From NCBI GenBank assembly GCA_947179155.2, contig OX359264.1:53313702-53377701 (forward strand): DNA of 64,000 nt, given 5' to 3'. Both the position numbers and the translations under genes were made by a program. The stretch is from Hedera helix (Eukaryota > Streptophyta > Magnoliopsida > Apiales > Araliaceae). This document shows, piece by piece, positions 1 through 14,007 of the stretch. Positions within the stretch are counted from its first letter, which is position 1, and every line of letters starts with the position of its first letter. The notes beneath the pieces are model-generated. The model did not search any database and was not told where the DNA came from. It saw only the letters and a list, made by a program, of their open reading frames with translations.

Positions 1-286
1 CCCTCCTCCGTCCTCCGCTGACAATTCACAAGCTCTCTCTCCTACCTTCCCTGGCCTCTAACGTGCAAAATTACGCTCTAGTTCATGGTTACCACAAGTG
101 CTGATCGAATAGTATGAGAAACAAAATTTGGTATAAAAAGGGTGCGTGTTGATCAAATGGTACATGGAACGAAATTGGGTACAGAAAAACGTTACATATG
201 ATAGATTGCAATTCTCATACCAAGATTCGAAAGACATACCAATAAGAGTTTTTTTGGTAACTCTGGGCTAGCTAGATCCAAATAAT

Positions 287-2086
287 TCAGTGACTTCCAT
301 TAGTACTACTACTATATTGGCTCAAGTCCATTGTTGAACCTCCCATGGAAGCAAATTTCGCAAGCTCTTGCTGCAAAAATGGCCTACTTTCACCATTCCC
401 TTCAACCCCAAGAAAATCCCTAGTCATACTCCCTTCAATTTCGTTACAACCCATCGAATGTCCCTGCAGCTTCTGCTTCTCATTCTCATTCCCATTGTTA
501 CTTCCGAGCATCATCATCATACGGTCCAATTGCCCTGCATTACTCATTTCTCCCAACAACATTACCCCTCCTCCATCTCCGTTATCCGGTTTAAGCAATC
601 CGTTCAAATTTCCAACATCATTTTTGCCTTGGTTTAAAGAACTGAAACGATTAGAGTTCATTAGACCAAACCCGTTCGCAAACAGTCCCGAGGAATAGCT
701 CCTTGTGGATTCCATTGTAGCGGCTTTTTGCAGCAATGCAGTAGCTGACATATGGGATTGACTTGTTTCTTGCTGATTATCACTATTATTGTAATACAAT
801 GAATCCATATTTCCACAAATGTTGTTTTCTTCTTCCTTTAGTACTCTTGGCAAAGTCGGTGATGATAGTCCGTACATATTTGTAGCCTGTGTGGCTTGGA
901 CTAATTCCGATGCTGCTAAGAAAGCATTGGAATTGCCTTTGTGGTCCAACCACAATGGCAGCCTTGGTTTCTGCCCATCCAAATTGATCTGGCCGGCCGG
1001 TTCTAATCCGGCAAGATTAGGTCGAAACATGGCCGATAATTGGGGGTTTCCGATTGATTGAAGATTATTCATAAATGACCCATTGATCAATTCATTTCTA
1101 AAGTTTAAATTTGGTAAGGGAACTGAAGTACTGATTCTTGAATTTTCTTCAGCTAATGCATCACAAAAGGCCCTATGTGTGATAAAGCTGTCCTTCCTGT
1201 TTGATATATATAATCAAACAAACAGACAAACAAACAAAACTCAACTCCTAAGTCTCCTGTCTACCTCTCTTTATAGATCAATATAGTATAAGGAAAAAAC
1301 ATAATCAATTAATTCAACTTCATTAAATTCTAGGTTGAAGAATTAAATGCTCAGCGTATATAATCTGACCATTTAATTCTTCAACACAATAATCATATAA
1401 AATTTATAAAAAAAAACGAACCTGGAAAAAAGTGTACCACAGTCGCATTTATACTCTCTAGTCCCACAAATCTTACCATGAGCTTTCCAATCCGACCGAA
1501 CTGCATATTTTTTGGAGCATTTCTCGCACTTCCACTTCTTCTCTCCATGTTTCCGGCCGTAATGTTTCTTAATCCCCGTGAGGTCTCCGAGGGCTCTCGA
1601 CGGATCGTGGTGCACGCAGGTCTTTTCGGGACACAAGTATACTTTCTTTCTCATCACCTCTATGTTTGTTCTTTGCTTGAGCTTCCATGGCAGATTGTGA
1701 CCTCTTCTGTGCAGCTGCAAATTTTGGTCTCTCTGAAAACCCTTGTTACATATTTCGCATACAAATCGATTCGTAGCCATCAAAGAGTGTGGTGACATTG
1801 CTATCACTTCTGCATCCGGATCTGCTCAAACACAACCAAACACAACCAAGCAACAATTAATTAATGAAGTACTCTTCAATATTTTTTTTAAAAATAAAAT
1901 AACTTGAAAAATGAATCTATCTTGAAATTAATATATACTAACATACTACTTGCCTGGTGTGCCAGGAAGATTTCTCTTCCTCTTAGGAGGAGCTGGATTT
2001 GAATTAGAATTAGGAATAGGGTTAGGGTTTGAATTTGGATTTGGTTCTGGAATGACAGATGAAGAAAGGCCATGAGGAGACATCAT
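287..2086 (-). CDS. INDETERMINATE DOMAIN (IDD/BIRD) C2H2 zinc-finger transcription factor
   Basis: Three exons on the minus strand: 2086-1954, 1821-1422 and 1196-287, joining in frame to 480 aa. The protein starts MMSPHG, has a basic KRKR nuclear-import signal (residues 35-38), then the full ID domain: zinc finger 1 (C66, C69, H82, H86), finger 2 (C108, C113, H131, H136), C2HC finger 3 (C143, C146, H159, C163) and C2HC finger 4 (C170, C172, H185, C189). The C-terminal IDD motifs MSATALLQKAA (from about 327) and TRDFLG (about 436-441) are present. Family members are nuclear DNA-binding factors that partner with DELLA and SHR/SCR GRAS proteins. Intron positions match other IDD genes. Intron 1 begins with GC (1953-1952), not GT; only that junction keeps the frame (PGTP-DPDAEV). 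Finger 3 reads YAVRSDWKAH where most family members have YAVQSDWKAH. The exact paralogue (IDD4/5/6/12 type) is not resolved. The upstream ATG of two adjacent ATGs is taken as start. Confidence 0.95.
1822..1953 (-). other. GC-AG intron (IDD intron 1)
   Basis: The donor reads CCAG|GCAAGT and the acceptor TTTGAGCAG|AT. A GC donor with an otherwise perfect consensus (AG|GCAAGT) is the known minor U2 donor class. The next GT downstream would shift the frame and destroy the conserved PGTPDPDAEV segment. Confidence 0.85.
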
Positions 2087-2340
2087 TGTGGAGCTGAAAT
2101 TGATTGATGATGAGGTTAATGAAGAAGTAGACTAAAATAAGAATTAAGCAAAAACAAACTCCAAAAAAATCTCAGAGTTCTAGCTCTCGCATTTCTTTTT
2201 TCTCTCTCCTCTCTCATTTTTATTTTTTTCCCTCATATATATCCCCATTTCCTTATCTCACACGGCTTCTTTCCAAAGTCGGACCCCACCTGTTTCTATC
2301 TGTCTTCTTTCTCTCTCTATATATATATATTGCAAGTGAA
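2087..2340 (-). promoter_or_regulatory. IDD 5' leader and core promoter region
   Basis: Reading on the minus strand, the stretch before the start codon is rich in GAGA/AAAG tracts (CT-rich on plus). TATA-like sequences lie at about 2235-2242 and 2318-2329. Either could set the start site; no conserved operator is recognised. The call rests on position and composition only. Confidence 0.4.

Positions 2341-5226
<2,886 letters not shown>

Positions 5227-5281
<55 letters not shown>
5227..5281. repeat. (TA)n microsatellite
   Basis: About 27 uninterrupted TA units. Confidence 0.97.
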
Positions 5282-5284
<3 letters not shown>

Positions 5285-5671
5285 TGGATTAGGCAATGAA
5301 GTAAAAACATAATACGTACCACTCGTGTGTTTGCATATTGACCACTTGTTTGCCACATAAAACGAGCATTAGGCACCTTTCTAACTGCTCCAACAGAATA
5401 ATGTCATGTATTTATTATATTTAATTGAAACCACTTTCGGCTTTATGCATTCGGAGCTTACTACTACACATTTTATATACACATTGATTCTTTCACCTCG
5501 ATCGATACTTGAATACCCATTATTTTGTATTTTTTACAACTCAAAACTCGATTTTTCTAGGAAAAGTAAATACTTTTGGTGCACCACACATGTTTATATC
5601 CGAAAAACACGGATAATTAAATAAATATATGTTTGGAACACAGATAATCTAATAAATATATATTTAAAATA

Positions 5672-6182
5672 CTCTTTTCGTTCTAAAATTAGAGATATAA
5701 TTTAATTTATAAGATCAAACAACGGCATATTAAACTTTAAATTGATATGAATTTATTTAATTTTAATTGATACAATTATTATAATTGTGTAGTACTATCT
5801 CTATTTTAAATTATAAGACTAATATTAACTTTTAAAAGTCAATTTTAAACAATTTTTAACTCAAAATTGATATGATTTATTTAAGTTTTGAAAATAATAA
5901 ACCTTATAACTAGTAGTACTATTAATTAGTTTATGATATTCATAATTATATTGATATAAATTAATTAAATTCATGTTAATTTTGATTTTGAAAATATTTG
6001 AAATTGATTTTTTAAAAGTCAAAATATTGGTCTTATAATTTAGAACGGATGAAGTATATAACAAAAACTATTAATCACAAAATTTATTTCACTCTTTATT
6101 AACATACTAATTTTAAAATTTATTATTCCGACGTTTAATTTTAAAAGTCAAATTTTATCTCTAATTTTCGGACGAAAATAAT
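5672..6182. mobile_element. Stowaway-like MITE, family A copy 1, split by a nested MITE
   Basis: The left end after a TA reads CTCTTTTCGTTCTAAAATTA. The right end, read in reverse complement, gives TTTTCGTCCGAAAATTAGAG. The arms match over about 80 bp at each side. Removing the inner element (5795-6054) leaves about 250 bp, the same size as family A copy 2 at 6516-6762. It is non-coding. The exact right boundary is uncertain by a few bases. Confidence 0.7.
5795..6054. mobile_element. Stowaway-like MITE (family B) nested in family A copy 1
   Basis: This 260-bp element is flanked by TA on both sides (5793-5794, 6055-6056). Its terminal inverted repeats are CTATCTCTATTTTAAATTAT on the left and CTTCATCCGTTCTAAATTAT on the right (reverse complement). 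This end sequence is close to the Stowaway CTCCNTCCGT type. It is non-coding. Confidence 0.8.
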
Positions 6183-6261
6183 AGTTTTGTCAATTCTTTC
6201 AAGTTAGGCAGCGTAGAATTCCATCTCAAAGGGTTAAACAATTTTTGTTTGGAGTTTTGTT

Positions 6262-6396
6262 TTATGTAATGACCCATGCAATGATAGATATAATGATCCA
6301 ATGTAAAAATAGTGGGACCCACTATTTTTACGTTGTGTGTCATATTATTTTACATTGAATCATTATACCCATCATTACATGGATCATTACTCATAA
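6262..6396. mobile_element. Palindromic MITE
   Basis: An almost full-length hairpin. The centre is the odd palindrome GTAAAAATAGTGGG-A-CCCACTATTTTTAC. The outer arms (…AATGACCCATGCAATGAT and its partner AATGATCCATGTAATGAT) match over about 60 bases with a few changes. It lies between the two family A MITEs. The superfamily is not determined. Confidence 0.7.
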
Positions 6397-6515
6397 CAAA
6401 ATTGTTTTGTTTGTTACTTCCCTTGAAATTATATTTGGTCTTCTTGCACTTCAAAACTAGAATGTCACATTTAAAGGTGTTTCACATGCAATGTACTTTA
6501 ATTAAATTAATAGTA

Positions 6516-6762
6516 CTTTCATTCTAAAAAATTAGAGATGCAATTTAATTTTGAGATCAAACGACGACATATTAAATTTTAAAATTAGTATGACTTATAA
6601 AAATTTAGAATAAAATAAATTTTATAATTAATAATTTTTATTATATGCTATACAATTATAATAATTATATTAACTAAAATTAAATTCTTCTACATCAATT
6701 TAAAATTAAATATATCGTTGTTTGATCTCAAAAATCATATTATATCTTTAATTTTGGAACAT
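6516..6762. mobile_element. Stowaway-like MITE, family A copy 2
   Basis: The left end (TA then CTTTCATTCTAAAAAATTAG) and the right end in reverse complement (ATGTTCCAAAATTAAAGATA) form imperfect inverted repeats. Both carry the family A subterminal word GAGATCAAAC(G/A)ACGA. It is an undisrupted relative of the element at 5672-6182. Confidence 0.75.
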
Positions 6763-8577
6763 TATATTAACTAAAACTAAAAAGGGCGACAGATTTGTGG
6801 CATTTATTTTATGTTTTGGTGACTTCAGTTCATATGGATTTGTGGATCTACTGCATGGCTTGCACGGTTTAAGTTTGCATGCTTTTCCAAATAAAAAGGT
6901 TTACCCTCATTTTCCCGCATAATTTGTAACTATAAACTTTTTTTTAGTGTGTGGCAAAGACTTGACGAAAGTAATTTAAATAGTATATTTTTATCAACTA
7001 CATTATTTATTTTTTTAAAATAATACTCAAATATATTTTAATACTATTAAAAGTCGATCGTAACACATAGTAGAAAGAAAAATTATAACAGCAATATTAA
7101 GTATTGTATAAAAAAAAAATTAATATTAATAGATCCAAGGTGATAACTTAATAATATTCCTTTAATGTCCCGAGTAACATGTTGGAATTTACTTCTTAAT
7201 AAAAATTCAACAAGCGCTATAAAAGGTCGAAGGTAAATTTCCCCTAGCTAATTTCTATTTTTGTCCCTACCTAACTCCTAAGCCCCCAAGACATTAAGAT
7301 GAAATGTTTCACTAGAATTAAATTATAATTATAATATATATCATTAAGTACTCAAGAAAAAAAAACTTCAAATTAATTTTTAAAAAATATATCAATAAAC
7401 TAATGTGTTTTGAGAGGAGTCGGTGCACTGATGTTTATAGTGCATTAATGGATGGTTCAATTATGAAATTTTGTAGGAAATTAATAATAAATTATCTCTT
7501 TGTCCCAATTTAAAAGGGTTGATAAATGTTGTAATTAATATAAATATATAACAAGACAAATACCGAGTCGTTTTGGTTGGTACAGAGTCAAGTCGGTAGT
7601 TTAAGGGGGTTTTTTTTTTTTTTTTTTTATCAACTCTGCGAATCAAGGATTTCTTTAATTTTATTGTAAAACATGCAATTAATGTATCCTTATAACATAT
7701 TCTTAATTCATGAACTTAATTAGGAGAATGAATATTAACATAAAATTATGAAATAATTTGTTCGATGCATGATTAGAAATATTATCAATCCAATTAATTA
7801 ATTAATATTGATGTCATGATTCTGCAACCGTATTATTTATAAAAATAAAATATCAAGATATAGAATCATAAATCACCTTGAGATCTTGGATATATACTGA
7901 TGAAGATATAAAAATTATAAGAAAAGATCCAGTAGTCATCATTCTATATATAAATATGCATAGTTGATGATAATTAACTGCCATTAATATAGTTAATTAA
8001 TTAAATTAAATAACATACTAGCCATTATGGATTAAGAGTAAATATTATAATAACTTCATTTGAAATTAAAGAAAGTATTATTATTATTATAAATATTTAC
8101 TTTAGAAAAGTGATATTTTCATAGGATTTTATAAAATTTTCACATATAAACTGTCCCTATAAACCTATAGCGACTGTCAAAACCGTCGTTATAGATTTAT
8201 AACAATATTTTTTATGTAAGAATATCAAAAAAAAAAACTCTGTAGAAAATGTGACTTTTAAAGTTTGCCCGATAAATAATTTTTAAAATTTACCATACTT
8301 TTGCAAGGTTGTCAAGCTTGTATGGAAATAATGCATAACAAACACATGAGTTGCATTGATTCATCAAAGTTGATGACATTTATGGTTATAGTCTTTGTTA
8401 ATCTGTATTGGGGTGACTGTATATATATATATAGTACTAAAACAAAAAACGATATACGTTGGCCCAACTTCACACATAGGTCAGATAGAAAAAATAAATA
8501 GATTTTTGGGCCATGTTATTCTTCAGTATAACACCTACATCTTGTTTAAACATTACAGGCTCAGACTCAGGCTCAGC
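6763..8577. other. Intergenic, no gene seen
   Basis: Very AT-rich, with a poly-T tract near 7611-7629. At about 8168-8195 there is TATAGCGACTGTCAAAACCG followed by TCGTTATA, an imperfect palindrome resembling the subterminal repeats of plant CACTA transposons. No CACTA ends or transposase are present, so at most it is a fragment. Confidence 0.45.
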
Positions 8578-8897
8578 TAGAGGTGTTCAGTCGATAAAAA
8601 TTAGACCGGACCGAATCGATATCGAAAATATATAAAATTCAGTATCGATTAAACCTGTTCGGTACCAATTTTTACAGGTTATACCGAATTTTATTATTAT
8701 ATTATTATTTTTATTATTATTATTAAATAAATAAATAATAGGAAACTTGTATATACCGAACAAAAAATTGTCAAATCGGTACTGGAACTAGTTGAACCAG
8801 TATACCGAATCCATATTAAACCGGTCATTTTTGTACAGAATCGACCGGTTCGATGTACCCAAAAAATCGATTAAATTAGAAATTTTGAACAGCCATA
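8578..8897. mobile_element. hAT-like non-autonomous element
   Basis: The ends are TAGAGGTGTTCAG and, in reverse complement, TATGGCTGTTCAA. They are flanked by an 8-bp direct repeat with one mismatch (GGCTCAGC at 8570-8577, GACTCAGC at 8898-8905), the duplication size of hAT elements. The interior is rich in ACCGGTT/AACCGGT-like words and has no coding capacity. Confidence 0.65.
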
Positions 8898-9431
8898 GAC
8901 TCAGCCAATCTGGCAGGAAAAATATTTAAAAAGGACTATATTGGGGTGAAAAAGAACTGAATAATGTTAGTGGCAAAAATGTTTTGTCTAAAAAAGCATC
9001 TTAAATTATGTGGAATTAAATTAACATATCTTTTATGATCGACTATCACGTCATAAAATATTATACTATTATTTATCTTATTTAATGTAACATCATTTAA
9101 AGAAAAAAAATTAAACCACAAACATTATTAAAAAGAATTAGAAAGGATCTTTGTTATTGAGCAATGAAACTTTTTGCATATAACCCATCCAAACTTCAAA
9201 AAGGAATATACAAAAAATCTCTAATCTTCCTTTTTCTTTATTCTTTTCTTCATCTTCTTCTACAACTCTTAAACTTTTTTTTCATGACCTTTGAGTTAGT
9301 GACTTCAACACTAACCAACCTAGCCAAGGATAGCTAGTCTCTCATTTTCCTTTCCTTCGATTCATCCTTGCGTAATATTTTTCAGTCCCTGTCCTCACGT
9401 TAATAATTTAGAAAAAATTATTCAGTCCTAA
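8898..9431. other. Intergenic, no gene seen
   Basis: AT-rich sequence between two mobile elements, with no feature I can support. Confidence 0.5.
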
Positions 9432-10127
9432 TAGACATGTACAAAAAGCTTAGGACCTGCAATCTGACTCTGACCTAACCTGACCTGGTCAACGGTCTAG
9501 CTCGGCTTGCAAGCTATGATTTAAACTCAAAAGTCTAACCTGATCAAAAGTCAGCCTCGATCTTTGATAAAGTGACATGAATACTAAACTGTTTTCCTCT
9601 CCATCTCCTACCATATTATATTATAATATTATTAGTAATCTGTTAGTTAACACTTAGTTCAAATTAGAGTGATAATAATTTGTAAACAACCACATATTAT
9701 ATAATTATATAGTCATTATCATTGTGGGCTATTTCTAATTTATATGCAACAATACTGAAAATTATAGAGAATGGTGATTTTGATTGACTTTTCAATGTTT
9801 GGTCCATTTGATTTGTAATTTTGTACACGTTAGTATAAAAAAAAAATCATAGATCCTAATCAAATCTTTTTACCTGATATTATATTATAATAATTAATAG
9901 TCACTAGTAGAAATAATCTAATTTATATCCATGACCGACGATTTCACGGCTCCATCATTCTCCCTTTGTTCTCCTTCCTCCCTCTGTTTATGTCTGGTCT
10001 AGCCTGACACGTAAGCCTGATTTTCGTTGAGAAGTCCGGTCTGCAGGCCCAAAAGTTAAGTCTGACCTGACCTAATCAACGACCAAAGTCTGTCGGCCAG
10101 TCTGACTCGGCTTATTGTGCATGTCTA
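9432..10127. mobile_element. Non-autonomous TIR element (~700 bp)
   Basis: The left end TAGACATGTACAAAAAGC and the right end in reverse complement, TAGACATGCACAATAAGC, are inverted repeats. They are followed by subterminal TGACCTGACC/AGGTCAGGTC words and CAACG(G/A)-type words in opposite orientation. The middle is AT-rich and non-coding. No clear target-site duplication was found, so the superfamily is open. Confidence 0.6.
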
Positions 10128-10138
10128 GCTCCTGGAAC

Positions 10139-10253
10139 ATTGTCATGTGGTACCCCAGACCAATCACATGCTGCCATCAGTGGACCCAGATATAAAAAAA
10201 TTCACTGTACATACTGAAATGAAATGACAGCATATGATTGGCCTAGGGCACTA
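10139..10253. repeat. Imperfect hairpin, MITE-like
   Basis: ATTGTCATGTGG…CCAATCACATGCTGCCAT at the left is answered by its near reverse complement at the right (ATGACAGCATATGATTGG…GTGACAAT). The arms are about 40 bases with a 35-base loop. It sits 12 bp from the right end of the preceding element. Confidence 0.65.
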
Positions 10254-13200
10254 CGTGACAATACCCCAAAAACACTAAATAACTTTTCATAATTCAGGGT
10301 GTCGTACAAAAATTTTGGAAACTGAGATTTATTATTAATGAGTAGCAACAAAGCATAAAATTTATGAAATTTACTTGCATACAAAAATTCTAATTGATAT
10401 TTTTACAAAAAAAATTAATATTTTTATAATATTTCACTCACATGAAAATAAACCTCACTTACTATTCATGTGAATAAAATCTTATAAAAATATCAATTTT
10501 CCTATTTTTACTGTCGAACAGAAAAATTGCAATAGTGACTTTTGCATTCATTCCTAGATAAAGAATTCTAAATGCACATATTCAATATGTTCTTATATGA
10601 AGGTTTTTTTTTTTTTTAGTTTGAGACATAATTTAAATACACACACCCAACCTTAATCACTGACAAAATTCTTATATGAAGTTGCATGCAATAATTAAAA
10701 ATAATGTTATATTTGAACTAAAAGAATGAAATGAAGATAATATTAAAATAGAGAAATAAATAGAATAAAACACAACATGAGAATGAATTATTTTATTCAT
10801 AAAGAATTAGATAGCTCTAATAAAAACTACCTTTAATCGGCCACTAGACTAATTCCTAGAAGAACAGAGATTTGTATTCTTTGTCAAAAAAAAGTAGGAA
10901 ACAAACAAATAGGAGAACAGGAGAGGTTTAATTTCCCATATTTTATAATTTTATTTGCCTTATTGAGAGGACTTTGGGTAAAATTCCATGATACACTGAA
11001 AAAATATAATTTGCATCAATTAACTACAGACAGACAACTAGGTTAGACGGCTGCCAAACCAAAATTCTTGTAAAAATAACATATTAAAAAAGTGTCCAAC
11101 CATATAGGGGGAAAAATAATCAATAAATAAATAAAATTTCCAAAGAGCAATATAGGAAAGCACTTGAGGTTAAGACTAGATCCTTTAAAGATTCAAGAAA
11201 ATGTTGTTACTTTGCTTTACACATCCTCCCGTGTTTCTTTGCAGTTTAACTTCTCCAAAGATAAACAAAAAATAAAAATAAATAAATTACATTTTATCCT
11301 TGTTTTTATAGTTTTATGGGTCATATACTGATATACATCTATATTCTTCTATATTTATTGTATCTCTCTCTGGTATTTTCACCTGTCACTGTCAAGCAAA
11401 ACCTTAATATAAACTAACAATTAATTATTTTAGGATAAATATGGAACAAAAATATATCCTTAATATTTGCAAATTTCTCTGTGCAACTGAGAGAGTATTT
11501 TGGACATGAGACCTCACTTACTCTTATTATAGAGACTCCTGCCTTGCTTTGGGTTGGCTAGCTGATGAACAACCTCAAGTTTTAGCCTTTAGCAGCTCTT
11601 GGATTGGCGAAAATGGCTAGCCTTGGCAAGAACTTTCTTCAACTTGTTCCATCCTCTCTTCAACTCCCTAACAAAACCCCACAAAAGAATTAAATCACTA
11701 GAAATCTTTAACTGTTAATTGTCATTATAAAGCAACCTAATACAATAAGTATTACGGAGTATTTGTTAAGATAATGTTCTCTTCAAAGCATGCAAGTGGT
11801 AATAACATTCTACTATTTTATTGAGTCCAAGTACCAGTTTTTACACGCATACACATAAACAGAGAACTAAGATACAAGAGATAAATTAAAGGGGCTCTTT
11901 TCCGTTTAACATAAATTTCAATATATAATTTTTATAAATACTTTAAAAAAAATTCAGTAAATATACAGAAATAGTCAAATGAGCTAAAATATGCAGGCTA
12001 TGGTAGTTGTCATTATATGTATCGTACAATTTATCCGATTCTCCATCTTTTGGGATATTTCAAATAGAAAAACCTTTCCTTCTAATCCTTTTCCTAATTA
12101 AGTTAATAGAAATTTTCCATCTTAATCTATGACATTCAACAGTCTCTCTCAAAACTTCACTTCATTAGAAATAGATGACATTTGTAACTATATGCCATAA
12201 TCCCAATCCTTCCAAATCATCCCTAGGATTTGTTATCCTTTTCGCTGAAGAAAATAACACAATGAACTCGATGAAAACAATGTGCGGGCAATTAAAAGAT
12301 ACACTTATTCATAGAAAATAAATTAAATATTGGTTGCAGTCTCAGTCACAGACAAAATTAAGCATGGTAACCATCGTCTTGTCATGTTTGAAAGGATTTT
12401 CTCTAGCAAACATTTCCTGAATTCTCTGGGGATAATAATCTCTTAGCCTTTTGTGTCATTGGATAGAGTCCTATATGTTGCGACAAAAATATGTCGACTC
12501 TAGACATAGTAATATAGTCTGTAAATCAAAACAAATGCCTAGGTAATTAATTGATACGTCTACTCGCAACAAAAGTCAAACATGTTTTTTCTGATACATC
12601 TACTCGCAACAAAAGTCGAAATGTTTTTTTCTCGCAATATAAATATTTTCCATAGGATAGATTCTAATATAATGTGAATGGGTATTGGTAAATGATTAGC
12701 TCAATAAATAACTGAACAATGACAAGCTAAAACTTATATTTGAGACCAATCTTTGTATAAGATTTTGGATTAGGCAACAATCATGTGGTGAGTTACAATG
12801 AAGTTGATAGGGTAAGGATGCATTAAGATGGAGTTTAGAATCTGTATGCTTGACTTGGATTCCCCAGCAGGCTGAAAGAGTTTATCTATCTAGTTGGTTT
12901 TTAGACTGAAAATGTTATGACTTTCACTATGTCTATGTTCCAAAAATATTGGGCTTTCCTTAAAATTTGTTGAAAACAAGTGGCACAATACTCAGTAACA
13001 CACAAGGAAATCAAATAGAAATTAGATTAGTAATTAACAATAAAAGAGAAGTATTTTAAGCACAGAGACTATAGAGCAATGCGTTTCCATACAAGTTCAG
13101 TTTTTATATCCATTTGTTCCACAAATTCTACATAAATACCAGGGATTCGCATTGTTTTATAAAAGACAAACAAAAACAAAACAAAACAGAGCCTGTAATG

Positions 13201-13667
13201 TCATGTCAACCTATCAGTATAAAGTTGTTCAAAAGATGCAAAAAGAAAAGAGTATTGCGTGACAAATGAAACTTACAAAAAATAAGTTACAAAATAATAT
13301 AATAAAGTGTAATTAATTGATGATCCACCATACATAGGTGGGTCTAGTGATAACCACCAACCACAACCAGCCACATCATATTGCATCCATTTTTACTAAC
13401 CGTTCTTTTGTCACCAAAGCACTATTGAAAAGGAAAATATATTTCAGCTCAGTATGTTGGGATCATCTCTAGAGACTAGAGGTGCACTAAATTTGTGGCC
13501 TAATGTTCAAACTTTAAGCATTCCATTTAAAGTCAATCGCCCCACAACAAAACTCTGGAAGATTTGACAATTTCCATAATACTCCACTAATGTAGAAAGA
13601 GAATACAAATATTCAGATTCACAAGAGCATAATGCTGACACCAGAGAAGTGAGAAGCAGAACCCCAA
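10254..13667. other. Intergenic; one possible small exon
   Basis: Mostly AT-rich. A GC-richer patch at 11520-11690 contains a minus-strand open frame ending at 11589 (described separately). A 40-bp unit beginning GATACGTCTACTCGCAACAA is tandemly duplicated at about 12553-12632. Nothing else is supported. Confidence 0.5.
11589..11675 (-). CDS. Possible terminal exon of an unrecognised small basic protein
   Basis: The minus-strand open frame ends ELKRGWNKLKKVLAKASHFR then QSKSC and a stop (TAA, 11591-11589). It is preceded by a T-rich stretch ending TTTTGTTAG, a plausible splice acceptor. The peptide is strongly basic and amphipathic, and its codon composition stands out from the AT-rich surroundings. 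I cannot find the matching upstream exon or name a family, so it may be chance or a gene relic. A short frame starting MKMLLSALF (14458-14309, minus) could be upstream but nothing links them. Confidence 0.2.
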   Translation of the reverse strand, partial: FVRELKRGWNKLKKVLAKASHFRQSKSC

Positions 13668-14004
13668 GGCTATGTTTGTTTACAAAAAGCATATTTAGGA
13701 TTAGACTATTTGTATTAATTTAACACTACTTTGGACTATTTTATCTCATGATGGGAGGATTAATAGTCCTATGGACTATTTTTTTATCATTCATAAGGCT
13801 ATTTATGTGGAATTATATAATCCCGTGAAAATTTTGAGATTAATAGTCTCCCTTATTTTAAGCTATTAAATGACTTTATGAGACTAATAATCCAACATTA
13901 AGGAATTAATAATCCCTCATCAAATGATTAAATAGTGCAAGGTAGTATTAAATTAAGATAAAAAGTCCAATCCCAAACATAGCTTTTTACAAACAAACAT
14001 AGCC
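13668..14004. mobile_element. MITE with GGCTATGTTTG terminal repeats
   Basis: A 337-bp element whose ends read GGCTATGTTTGTTT on both strands and whose subterminal regions match for about 60 bp. A 3-bp direct repeat CAA flanks it (13665-13667, 14005-14007). End sequence and 3-bp duplication resemble PIF/Harbinger Tourist-type MITEs, though CAA is not their usual TWA target. Confidence 0.7.
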
Positions 14005-14007
14005 CAA

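Noticed and set aside
345..1061. Plus-strand open frames opposite the last IDD exon
   Set aside because: Antisense shadows of the well-supported IDD coding exon; no family similarity.
1478..1795. 105-codon plus-strand frame over the IDD zinc fingers
   Set aside because: Antisense of the conserved ID domain; sequence is not protein-like.
13507..13692. 61-codon minus-strand frame starting MLFVNKHSLGVLLL
   Set aside because: Looks signal-peptide-like, but its start lies inside the MITE end at 13668 and there is no known similarity; probably chance.
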